Assembly (NCBI GenBank): GCA_022448765.1
Contig: JAKUTI010000047.1
Coordinates: forward strand, 1 to 13,856
Reading direction: 5' to 3'
Source: Pseudomonadales bacterium
GTDB taxonomy: Bacteria > Pseudomonadota > Gammaproteobacteria > Pseudomonadales > Azotimanducaceae
Length of the DNA: 13,856 bases
The stretch's first letter is position 1, and every line of letters begins with the position of its first letter. Below the pieces are notes generated by a model. The model searched no databases. It was not told the DNA's origin and worked only from the letters and a program-made list of their open reading frames with translations. The translations under genes were made by a program, and so were the position numbers. Below are positions 7,112 through 13,856 of this stretch, one piece after another.

Positions 7112-7924
7112 TTAGATCAAATCCGCTGGTTCAAGGGAGAATTCTTCGATGACTTGATCCGCATAATCAATCCGCCCCGTCAAACTCTTGGAGTCGCCGT
7201 AGCACAACCGCAAACAAGCTTCCGCCATATGCTCGACCGGGGTCACCCGGTCTTTGTTGCTATCGTTAATCAGCTTGTGGTGCACCACACCCGGAGTAGC
7301 GACAAGCCCGGGAGAAATCACGTTCACGCCGATACCGGCATCATAGACTTCTTGCGCGAGCCCGGTCGTAAACCGCTCGAGTGCAGCTTTGCACATTCCG
7401 TATACGGTACCGCCATGTCCGCCAGGCGCACGTGCGTCTGGGTGAATCGCCGCATGGGAGGAAATGTTCAAGATCCAGCCACCACCTTGTTCGAGCATCG
7501 ACGGTAAACACGCCTGAGCGAGCTCGAAGGGCGCCCAAACTTGAACATCCATCATGGTTCGGAATTTCTTTTCCGAAAAATCGTGGACCGGGATGAACCA
7601 CGTCACCGCAGCGTTGTTCACAAGGATATCGACAGGGCCAAAACGCTCTTCGGTTTCCTTGATGAGACCCTCCCGATCCTCAGCAACCGCTAGATCGGAT
7701 TTGATAGCAACTGCCTCACCGCCCGCGTCGGTAATCTTTTTGACCGTTGCTTTGATCGTGCCCGGCAAAAAGTGATCAGCTTCTTCGACTGTGCGTGCCG
7801 AGACAACCACTCGAGCACCCTCCATCGCGAACCGGACGGCAATTGCCTCACCGATACCGCGACTAGCGCCCGTGACCACCGCAACTTTTCCTGCAAGAAC
7901 ACCGTCCTTGTTGATCGATGCCAT
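7112..7924 (-). CDS. Short-chain dehydrogenase/reductase, HSDL2-like
   Basis: This is a classical Rossmann-fold NAD(P)-dependent oxidoreductase of 270 residues. It shows the cofactor motif TGASRGIG (18-25), the structural NNAA (103-106), ILNISSHAA with the catalytic Ser (155/156), and YGMCK with Tyr175 and Lys179. The stretch LPGTI..TVKKITDAGGEA and the overall pattern resemble the SDR domain of HSDL2-type proteins linked to lipid metabolism; the SCP2 domain of full HSDL2 is absent. The loop between catalytic Ser and Tyr is several residues longer than usual (19-20 residues rather than about 13). The ATG at 7922-7924 is preceded by AGGGGATGAG, a good ribosome site. It starts 45 bases after alanine racemase in the same direction. 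It would interconvert a hydroxyl and a carbonyl on a hydrophobic substrate; the substrate is unknown. Confidence 0.9.
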   Translation of the reverse strand: MASINKDGVLAGKVAVVTGASRGIGEAIAVRFAMEGARVVVSARTVEEADHFLPGTIKATVKKITDAGGEAVAIKSDLAVAEDREGLIKETEERFGPVDILVNNAAVTWFIPVHDFSEKKFRTMMDVQVWAPFELAQACLPSMLEQGGGWILNISSHAAIHPDARAPGGHGGTVYGMCKAALERFTTGLAQEVYDAGIGVNVISPGLVATPGVVHHKLINDSNKDRVTPVEHMAEACLRLCYGDSKSLTGRIDYADQVIEEFSLEPADLI

Positions 7925-7969
7925 CTCATCCCCTAAGTAAATAACTTTCCCGATACATCATATTAAAAA

Positions 7970-9013
7970 CTACACGTAGACGCGCGAAACACGTGACCCT
8001 ATCCGCGAAAGAATTTCGTACGCCGACGTCCTCGACGTCTCGGCCATTTCATCTACAGTAATGATGCCGCCGAATACTTCGAGCCAATCGCCAGCCGAAA
8101 TCTCCGGATATTCGGTCACATCCACGTGGATCAGATCCATCCCTATTTCACCCAGGACAGGCAAGCGTGCGCCGCCATAAGCAAGCTGCCGTTTACCCGC
8201 ATGAAACCTTGATACGCCGTCCGCATAGCCGACCCCAACGATGGCGATTTCGGTGTTTCGTGTTGCCACGTATTTCGCCCCATACCCCACCGATTCGCCC
8301 ACTTTGACACGACGCCGCTGCACGACTTGCGTTTCAAACAGGGCCACTCTATGAAAATTATTGGTTTTGTCTATGTAGGGATTGCCCCCGTACAAACCGA
8401 TGCCGGGCCGCGTTATCCCGCCTTGATATTGACTGCCATTGAGCGTTCCGGCCGAATTGCCAAAGCTCGTTTCGATGCCGGGAAAACCTTCAAAGACCCG
8501 CTTGAACGCAGTTGCCTGGCGATCATTTTGTGGATGTTGTGGTTGATCTGCGCACGCGAGATGGCTCATGAGAAGCACTAGATCGATGCCCTCGAGCATC
8601 GTCGACTTGACCTCTTTCGGATCAAGGCCAAGCCTCTGCATGCCCGTATCTACATGCAGTGCCGCAGGCGCTCCTTTCTGTCGTTTCCATAATCCGATTT
8701 GTTCAAGTGAATTAAGCACGGGCACGACGTTCGCCGACGCGAACGCTGCCGCTGTTTTGTGATCCGGGGGACCCGAAAACACGTACACGAAGGCCTCGTC
8801 GATCACCGATCTCAGCGCAAAGCCTTCTTCTGGCGTTGCCACAAAAAAATGTTCGCAGCCGTCGGCTCGGAGCCGTCGAGCAACCGCTTCCATACCGAGA
8901 CCATACGCGTCCGCTTTCACCACGGCGCCAGCCAGTCCCACCGAGGCTTCCACAAATCGCTGATAGTTGGCCGAGATTGCGTTCAGATCGACAACCAGGC
9001 GGGCAAAACTCAT
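7970..9013 (-). CDS. alr: Alanine racemase
   Basis: This PLP-dependent fold-type III enzyme interconverts L- and D-alanine, supplying D-alanine for peptidoglycan; catabolic (DadX-like) use is possible. The PLP lysine is in VVKADAYGLG (Lys33), the second catalytic base is the Tyr of SVGYGAKY (Tyr244), and other family motifs are HVDTGMQRLG, NSAG, TRPGIGLYGG, GVGYADGVSR and GEIGMDLIHVDVT. The ATG at 9011-9013 gives 347 aa and places the PLP Lys where it lies in E. coli Alr (near 34); a GTG at 9035-9037 would add eight residues and lie 9 bases from the preceding stop. Neither start has a strong Shine-Dalgarno. It sits in the middle of a catabolic-looking minus-strand block, following the AGPS-like gene closely (33 bases from the ATG), so it is probably co-transcribed. 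All visible catalytic residues are intact. Confidence 0.95.
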   Translation of the reverse strand: MSFARLVVDLNAISANYQRFVEASVGLAGAVVKADAYGLGMEAVARRLRADGCEHFFVATPEEGFALRSVIDEAFVYVFSGPPDHKTAAAFASANVVPVLNSLEQIGLWKRQKGAPAALHVDTGMQRLGLDPKEVKSTMLEGIDLVLLMSHLACADQPQHPQNDRQATAFKRVFEGFPGIETSFGNSAGTLNGSQYQGGITRPGIGLYGGNPYIDKTNNFHRVALFETQVVQRRRVKVGESVGYGAKYVATRNTEIAIVGVGYADGVSRFHAGKRQLAYGGARLPVLGEIGMDLIHVDVTEYPEISAGDWLEVFGGIITVDEMAETSRTSAYEILSRIGSRVSRVYV

Positions 9014-9046
9014 GCGCGTTGTCTCGGACAAAAGCACCGTTCTAGA

Positions 9047-10654
9047 TTAAGAATCGAAGAGAACACCCGGATTGAGTACCCCGTGAGGATCGAGCGAATG
9101 TTTAGCCGCACGAAGAACCTCACCAAAAAGCTCTGGTCGCTGCCTTTCCCAACCGTCGCGATGCATACGGCCGACGGCATGGTGATGGGTGACCGTACCA
9201 CCTGCGTCAATGACCGCATCCACAGCTGCATCTTTGATGATTTGCCAAGATTCCAACTCGCCACCTATCTCGACCGGTCCACTAAACGAATAATAAGGGG
9301 CAGGACCGTCAGCGTAGACGTGAGTGAACCGACAGGAAAGTTGAGCATCCTCACCAAGTGTTTCGCGTAACGCCCGCCCCACGCGCTCCCGGACTTCACC
9401 ATCAAATTCGGGCCATTGATCCCAGGTGATCGCCGTTTCAAAGGTATCCGAGAGCAGTCCCAAGCCTGCTGTCAGACCAGCGTTTACGCCAATAAATGCG
9501 TCGCGCCAGGCGCCGACAGCCCCCTGCCGACCCGTGGTACCTCCACCGCCATCGTCAATACGCACATCGTCGTCGTCCACCACCCCACCGTATTCGCGGG
9601 CAATGTTGATCGCCGCCCATATGTTTTCACCCTGGGGTACATCGCCCGATTCAAAACCAATGATGAGTAGGGCCGAGTCACCATCCATCCCCGCGGCGTT
9701 TGCAGCCTCTAACGGATCCAGAATCCGTAAATTGGCAGGCCAAAGTTTCGTCTGCACGACATGACGAACGGCGTCCGCTCCCGCCCCCCAGGAAGAGAAA
9801 GCTACACCCGCAGTGGCTCGATAAATTGGCCGCTTCTGTAAACGCAGCCAACACTCGCTAATCAATCCAAGCGTGCCTTCGGACCCAATCACCAGCCGAT
9901 CGGGGCTTGGACCCGCGCCACTGCCGGGTAAACGTCGCGATTCGAACCACCCTTTGGGGGTCAGCATCCGGGTCGACTCGACAAAATCGTCAATGTGAGT
10001 CTGGTTGGTAGCGTAGTGACCCCCCGAACGCGTTGCCACCCACCCACCCACCGTCGACCATGGAAAACTCTGAGGAAAATGCCTCAGTGTTAGCCCCCGT
10101 GGTTTAAGTGCCGCTTCGATATCGGGCCCGAGGATCCCGGCCTGAAATCTTCCCGCACGCGAAGTTTCATCGAGCTCCAGCAGGGTATTCATTTCATCAA
10201 GATCGACCGTCACCGCACTATCTCGGTCACGGGGGGCGTTGACGCCCCAAACAACGCTAGTACCACCGCCATAAGGGATTACCGCGTGTTGCTCGCTATC
10301 GCACCATTCGAGTACGGCCTCGAGTTCGTCCTCGTTTCGAGGATGTGCAACGGCATCTGGTGGGTTGTCGAAATTACCTCGTAACGCCATCAGCAATTCC
10401 AACGAATGGCCACCGTGAGTGTGAGTCACCCGTTCCAGCTGCGATGCCGAGACAAATTCCTCTAACTTCCCCGGAACCTTAACGCGGGGCCGCCGGAGCG
10501 CTATCGCATCAATATCCGGAACGGGCGGAGGTTCGACCGCTCTCCCCAAACGCTTAGCAATTCGTTCGGCCGCGGCAAGTCGCTCATTCTGCGACGGTTC
10601 ATCCGATTGGTAGCCCCACGTCCAAAAACTTCGCCGTTCCTTCCTAGCGGCCAT
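9047..10654 (-). CDS. FAD-binding oxidoreductase, alkyldihydroxyacetonephosphate synthase-like
   Basis: The 535-residue protein belongs to the vanillyl-alcohol oxidase/D-lactate dehydrogenase flavoprotein superfamily. It has the N-terminal FWTWGY signature (10-15) of the alkyl-DHAP synthase group, an FAD-binding domain with PYGGGTSVVWGV (128-139) and FPQSFPWSTVGGWVATRSGG (193-212), a VIGSEGTLG motif (255-263), and a C-terminal domain ending in THHHAVGRMH, with His490-492 matching the essential HHH motif of the eukaryotic enzyme. True AGPS makes ether lipids from acyl-DHAP; bacterial homologues are often annotated so without proof, and this one may oxidise another substrate. An unusual Asp-rich then Gly-rich stretch (359-374) is probably a surface loop. 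Its ATG lies inside the end of the cleavage oxygenase gene (11-base overlap) without a good ribosome site, so it is likely translated by coupling. Fold assignment is firm, reaction is not. Confidence 0.88.
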   Translation of the reverse strand: MAARKERRSFWTWGYQSDEPSQNERLAAAERIAKRLGRAVEPPPVPDIDAIALRRPRVKVPGKLEEFVSASQLERVTHTHGGHSLELLMALRGNFDNPPDAVAHPRNEDELEAVLEWCDSEQHAVIPYGGGTSVVWGVNAPRDRDSAVTVDLDEMNTLLELDETSRAGRFQAGILGPDIEAALKPRGLTLRHFPQSFPWSTVGGWVATRSGGHYATNQTHIDDFVESTRMLTPKGWFESRRLPGSGAGPSPDRLVIGSEGTLGLISECWLRLQKRPIYRATAGVAFSSWGAGADAVRHVVQTKLWPANLRILDPLEAANAAGMDGDSALLIIGFESGDVPQGENIWAAINIAREYGGVVDDDDVRIDDGGGGTTGRQGAVGAWRDAFIGVNAGLTAGLGLLSDTFETAITWDQWPEFDGEVRERVGRALRETLGEDAQLSCRFTHVYADGPAPYYSFSGPVEIGGELESWQIIKDAAVDAVIDAGGTVTHHHAVGRMHRDGWERQRPELFGEVLRAAKHSLDPHGVLNPGVLFDS

Positions 10655-12056
10655 TGAGATAATGCCAGTTGCCGTGAAAACCGTAGGGGACCCGGTGCGG
10701 GAGTTGCCCCAACGCCACTGGACCTACACTAACGTCACTGGCATCAAACACCGCAAGATCACTCCGGTTTTCAGTACCCCGATAAATGAGGGTCAGCAAG
10801 AATCCTGCGCCTTCTTCGGATCCTTCCCCTTCGGGTACAAACACCGGTTCGCCTAAATAATCTCCGGCGTCAAGCTCATAACGGGTAGCGACGTCTTTCG
10901 CAAAATCGTGATGCACCAGCGCGTTGAAACCCATGCTGCCCTCACGACCCGTCGATGCCGCGTAATAACCGTGCCGATATTCAAGTCCGGCTCGACGCTC
11001 ATCGAGCCTCGGAAATTCACCGGTAATATCGTCTAGATACGTCCGTTTGACCGCGCGCGCATTATCAGCGAGATCGATTTCCCATTCGCACAGTCGCGCG
11101 TTCGCCTTTTCGGGATCGGCCGCGCTACCGTCAGCGTGGGGAAATAGCGGCGCCTCTTCGAATTGCATCACGTGGGCGCGGATTGTGTTCCCCGACGTCA
11201 TCGCATTCATCGGATGAAAGACATAACAAGGATCGGTTTCGTACCACCGAATATCCTCCACGGAACCATCCCGAGGCATAACGCCAATATGACTGCCTTT
11301 GTCCGGCTCCCACGCGAAAGCCGGCTCACCCCGCATGGCCCGTTCGACGCTGCCGGTAAGTGGAAGAATAGGAAAAATAACGTGCTCTGACGTCACGATG
11401 AAATCGTGGACCATACTGCTAATCGGTGCTTCAAAACGTTCCGATCGGGTCAGCACCCCATCCGCATCAACAACTTGGTAGGAAAGTCCCTTACCGAGCA
11501 TGCCATCCACCATGTAACCGAAAAAAATCATTTCGCCCGTTTCCGGGTCTATTTTAGGATGCGCCGTCATTGGACCTTCAAACGTATTGTCAAACCGCCA
11601 TGGCCCGATGGATTCAAGCGTTTGCGGATTGACTTCAAAAGGCGCGTGTCCTTCTTCCAGGGCGAGAAGGCGTCCGCCCTGCCAAATCACGTTGGTGTTG
11701 GCCAGGCCGTCCGTCTCGATACCCATCACCGACGGATCCGCGTCCATCGGATTAAAAGCACCGAACAGTGAACGTCCCGCTTCACGCTCTTTATGCCACT
11801 TGACGGTCTGCAACCAACGATTGCGGTATCGCACTTTGCCATCGGCAATCACGAACTGATGCAACATGCCGTCGCCAGCAAACCAATGGTGTTCTCCGCG
11901 CGGCGGGAACTGTGGGTCCGGACCATTGCGGTAATACGCAACTTCAAGCGATCGTGGTAGCTCGCCTTCGATTACCAGGTCATCGATATCGGCCTCCATA
12001 CGAATCGGCGCAAAATTTCCCTGCAATTGAGGGTGCGCTGGATATGGCTCTGTCAT
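10644..12056 (-). CDS. Carotenoid/lignostilbene-type cleavage dioxygenase
   Basis: This 470-residue protein is a carotenoid cleavage oxygenase family member, a seven-bladed propeller with non-haem Fe(II) that splits a C=C bond with O2 to give two aldehydes or ketones. All four iron-binding histidines are visible: His166 (MTAHPKID), His217 (MVHDFIVT), His281 (YVFHPMNA) and His461 (VPYGFHGNW). Second-sphere glutamates appear in LALEEG (134/135), GEFPR (347) and GEPVFVP (403). N-terminal GPDPQFPP and HHWFAGDGMLH are also conserved. No signal peptide is seen. The start is ATG 12054-12056, 7 bases behind AAGGAG (12069-12064), which touches the stop codon of the alpha/beta hydrolase; the gap is 12 bases, and the downstream gene overlaps it. 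Family members use carotenoids, apocarotenoids, stilbenes or isoeugenol-like phenylpropanoids; the residues seen do not discriminate between these. Confidence 0.93.
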   Translation of the reverse strand: MTEPYPAHPQLQGNFAPIRMEADIDDLVIEGELPRSLEVAYYRNGPDPQFPPRGEHHWFAGDGMLHQFVIADGKVRYRNRWLQTVKWHKEREAGRSLFGAFNPMDADPSVMGIETDGLANTNVIWQGGRLLALEEGHAPFEVNPQTLESIGPWRFDNTFEGPMTAHPKIDPETGEMIFFGYMVDGMLGKGLSYQVVDADGVLTRSERFEAPISSMVHDFIVTSEHVIFPILPLTGSVERAMRGEPAFAWEPDKGSHIGVMPRDGSVEDIRWYETDPCYVFHPMNAMTSGNTIRAHVMQFEEAPLFPHADGSAADPEKANARLCEWEIDLADNARAVKRTYLDDITGEFPRLDERRAGLEYRHGYYAASTGREGSMGFNALVHHDFAKDVATRYELDAGDYLGEPVFVPEGEGSEEGAGFLLTLIYRGTENRSDLAVFDASDVSVGPVALGQLPHRVPYGFHGNWHYLNGR

Positions 12057-12068
12057 GGCATCGCTCCT

Positions 12069-12860
12069 TTACTGGTACGGTTCAAGAAATTCTTTCACCA
12101 CACGATTGAATTTATCCGAAATCTCAAAATACGACGAATGACCTGCATCACCCAAATTAACAAGTGTGGCACCAGGAACCATTGACGCGCCTATTTCAAC
12201 AACGCTCGGCAGTACGACGACATCCTTATCGGCCGTAATGAATAGCGTGGGCGTTTCGAAAGCTAGCATCTCTGCAGCAGAGATTTGTTTACCACGACCG
12301 CGCATTCCAGCCAAACCGACACGGGCAAAGTCGAGGTTCATCGCGCCGATGCAATTGTAGAGATGCGATAGCGGGAGATTCTTCTCAGGCAGATCCAAGG
12401 CAACGGCCCAACTGCCGAAGGGCCGGCTATGTGGAGGCCGTACTTGTTCCCGGCGGATCTCATCGATGGCCTTGCTTCTTAGGCCGCCCACGGTATGGCT
12501 CATGACAAGGGCCGACACCCGATCCGGTTCAGATAAGGCGAAATCGAGCCCCGTGCGACCTCCCATCGACTGACAACAAAGCGCCGTCCGGGGAATGTCC
12601 TCCGTATCAAGCACGCACCTCAAATCATCAACGAAGAGATCCGGATCAAAATCCTCGTCACGACATCGCGACCGTCCAAAAGCCCGATGGTCAAAGGTCA
12701 CGATGTCGTAATCATCAAAGAAATAGGGGACCTGCTGCCACCAGCTTGCCGAATTGCCACCCGCGCCATGCGCAAACGTCAGCCATGGCCGATTCTTTTG
12801 ATCTTCTCCTCGATAAACGTCGTAGTGAATATCAACGCCTTTGTTCGTGACAAAACTCAT
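12069..12860 (-). CDS. Alpha/beta hydrolase with variant nucleophile elbow
   Basis: This 263-residue protein has the alpha/beta hydrolase fold: oxyanion-hole HGAGG (31-35), FDHRAFGRS after strand beta-4, nucleophile Ser98, acid Asp213 in TADKD, and His241 in AGHSSYFE. The nucleophile elbow reads CQSMGG instead of GxSxGG, with Cys in place of the first Gly. It resembles the 3-oxoadipate enol-lactonase/MhpC-like group, which cleaves esters, lactones or C-C bonds, but the exact reaction is open. The ATG at 12858-12860 has GGAG about 7 bases upstream. It is followed 12 bases later by the cleavage oxygenase, so a role on the same pathway is likely. The 115-base gap to the carboxylesterase contains a tandem TTGAGTC repeat and no clear promoter or terminator. 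Confidence 0.9.
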   Translation of the reverse strand: MSFVTNKGVDIHYDVYRGEDQKNRPWLTFAHGAGGNSASWWQQVPYFFDDYDIVTFDHRAFGRSRCRDEDFDPDLFVDDLRCVLDTEDIPRTALCCQSMGGRTGLDFALSEPDRVSALVMSHTVGGLRSKAIDEIRREQVRPPHSRPFGSWAVALDLPEKNLPLSHLYNCIGAMNLDFARVGLAGMRGRGKQISAAEMLAFETPTLFITADKDVVVLPSVVEIGASMVPGATLVNLGDAGHSSYFEISDKFNRVVKEFLEPYQ

Positions 12861-12903
12861 GCCAACTCCGGAACCGGGATCAATAATGCCCCGAAGGACT
12901 TCC

Positions 12904-12917
12904 TTGAGTCTTGAGTC
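12904..12917. repeat. Tandem 7-base repeat upstream of the alpha/beta hydrolase
   Basis: Two adjacent copies of TTGAGTC lie in the 115-base gap between the carboxylesterase stop and the hydrolase start, with a further GAGTC at 12923-12927. On the minus strand this reads GACTCAAGACTCAA, 44 to 57 bases before the hydrolase ATG. It could be a direct-repeat binding site but is short enough to be chance. The rest of the gap shows no clear sigma70 promoter. Confidence 0.25.
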
Positions 12918-12975
12918 AAAGGGAGTCGCTTCTGTTGTCGATACAAATGCGAACGTAACGCGCGGTTGTAAAGCA

Positions 12976-13856
12976 TTACCAACACCCTCGCGCCTTGAGA
13001 TCGTTTACTGGGTACGCCGGGTACATCGTCATGTCCTTGTATATGTCGCATTTTTCATCGTCCGTCAGATGCGGATCCGCCCATAGCGCAAGATGGATTG
13101 CGGGAAGATCAATTACCGCCGATTCCATGCGAATGCCCCCGTCCGAATTGGCATCGAACACCAGTTTCTGTCCGCCGTTCCAACGCTCCCAATCGGGTAG
13201 GTAACCGTCTTGACCTCGACCAGGACTACCAGTACGCGCGAATTGCGTCCAATAAGATCGAATCGAAGCGGAAAGTTCAATCCTCGCCTCAGCATTGGAC
13301 TCATCAAAGAGCTCATGTTGAAAGAATCCCATACGAAAGTCGCCGAAGACGAAGGGGACTTCCAACCCATGGGCTGCACCCATAATCTTTGGCCAATCCC
13401 GTCCAGGACTCGCACCTAGGTCATCCCAGTCGAATCGATACGCATACACCGGCCCGGTCGCCATATTCGCGGCCCGGTCGACTCCGTCAAAGTTCAGCCA
13501 GTCCGAGTAATAGCGGTTGAACGCTTCGTATCGCTCGGTATCGATGATCTCTACTTTCTCACCAGTCCAGCGAACCAACGAAGGATTGTAGAGCTGAAAT
13601 AACTTCTGCTCGTCTCGATTTGCGCCCACAAGCAACGGTTTGGCGGCAGCAGATCTTGGTTTTCGTGGCATCAACACGCCGTCGTAGACGACACTTGGGA
13701 TGTCGTACATCAGATTACTTTTCCCCCGATACGCCGAAAGGATTGTTTCGTTGGACAATTGCCGTAGCCAGTCGCCGATTTCTTCCTGGCGATTGGCTAA
13801 CGCTTCACCTTCTTTCCGAGTTCGCACGCGTCCTTCGCCGAGGAGGAGATCGATTA
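12976..13856 (-). CDS. Type B carboxylesterase, C-terminal part (5' end beyond window)
   Basis: The frame is open from the TAA at 12976-12978 to the right edge, giving about 293 residues of the C-terminal half of a carboxylesterase/cholinesterase-family alpha/beta hydrolase. The acid Glu lies in LLVGANRDEQKLF and the catalytic His in GAAHGLEVPFVFG (codon 13369-13371). The C-terminal SYWTQFARTGSP and LPDWERW motifs are also typical. The GESAG-type nucleophile elbow and oxyanion hole must lie outside the window, since whole proteins are usually 500-560 aa. An internal GTG at 13827 is not the true start, because conserved-looking codons continue to the edge. The enzyme would hydrolyse carboxylic esters; whether it is exported cannot be judged without the N-terminus. 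It is upstream of the alpha/beta hydrolase by 115 bases in the same direction and may head or belong to the same operon. Confidence 0.9.
   Translation of the reverse strand, partial: IDLLLGEGRVRTRKEGEALANRQEEIGDWLRQLSNETILSAYRGKSNLMYDIPSVVYDGVLMPRKPRSAAAKPLLVGANRDEQKLFQLYNPSLVRWTGEKVEIIDTERYEAFNRYYSDWLNFDGVDRAANMATGPVYAYRFDWDDLGASPGRDWPKIMGAAHGLEVPFVFGDFRMGFFQHELFDESNAEARIELSASIRSYWTQFARTGSPGRGQDGYLPDWERWNGGQKLVFDANSDGGIRMESAVIDLPAIHLALWADPHLTDDEKCDIYKDMTMYPAYPVNDLKARGCW

Noticed and set aside
6938..7507. 189-codon plus-strand open frame covering the gap between aminotransferase and SDR genes
   Set aside because: Most of it is antisense to the SDR gene. The translation shows no domain, and there is no clear ribosome site, so the gap is better read as non-coding.
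8759..9370. 203-codon plus-strand open frame across the alanine racemase and AGPS-like genes
   Set aside because: It is antisense to two strongly identified genes, crosses their boundary and its translation is unrecognisable and compositionally odd.
12904..12927. Cluster of three GAGTC (GANTC) sites as CcrM-type methylation signals
   Set aside because: GANTC occurs in coding regions of this window at what looks like ordinary frequency, and the clustering is explained by a simple 7-base tandem repeat.

Overview
The window looks like a chromosomal stretch from an aerobic Gram-negative bacterium of the Pseudomonadota, most likely a gammaproteobacterium with moderate GC content. This is inferred from the enzyme types (Pseudomonas-like threonine synthase, SpuC-like aminotransferase, isovaleryl-CoA dehydrogenase, lipid-type acyl-CoA dehydrogenase) and the tight gene packing; no rRNA or other marker is present to prove it. 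There is no tRNA, CRISPR array, insertion sequence or phage gene, and no gene-free stretch longer than about 160 bases.

Layout from left to right. At 1-111 lies an edge fragment that cannot be assigned. On the minus strand come threonine synthase (thrC, 112-1473) and, upstream of it, an isovaleryl-CoA dehydrogenase (1604-2764). A 126-base divergent promoter region follows. From it a plus-strand pair is read rightwards: a lipid-type acyl-CoA dehydrogenase (2891-4063) and, 3 bases later, a TLP1-type thiolase-like protein that lacks the thiolase cysteines (4067-5542). This pair converges, 18 bases apart, on a long minus-strand block running from the right edge to 5561. In transcription order the block holds a carboxylesterase (5' end outside the window), an alpha/beta hydrolase, a carotenoid/stilbene-type cleavage oxygenase, an alkyl-DHAP-synthase-like FAD enzyme, alanine racemase, an HSDL2-like short-chain dehydrogenase and a class III aminotransferase.

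How the genes may work together. The left and centre suggest acyl-CoA oxidation: branched-chain (leucine-derived) acyl-CoA by the isovaleryl-CoA dehydrogenase, and another acyl-CoA by the plus-strand pair. The right block looks like an oxidative catabolic operon: two ester or C-C hydrolases, an iron-dependent alkene-cleaving dioxygenase, a flavoenzyme and an SDR could open and oxidise a hydrophobic unsaturated substrate such as an apocarotenoid, terpenoid or stilbenoid. The closest coupling is hydrolase-oxygenase-flavoenzyme (12-base gap, then an 11-base overlap). No substrate can be named from sequence alone, and alanine racemase in the middle is not explained by this picture.

I found no wholly unknown system. 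The most distinctive points are the oxygenase/AGPS-like operon with an embedded alanine racemase, and the cysteine-free thiolase-like protein coupled to an acyl-CoA dehydrogenase.
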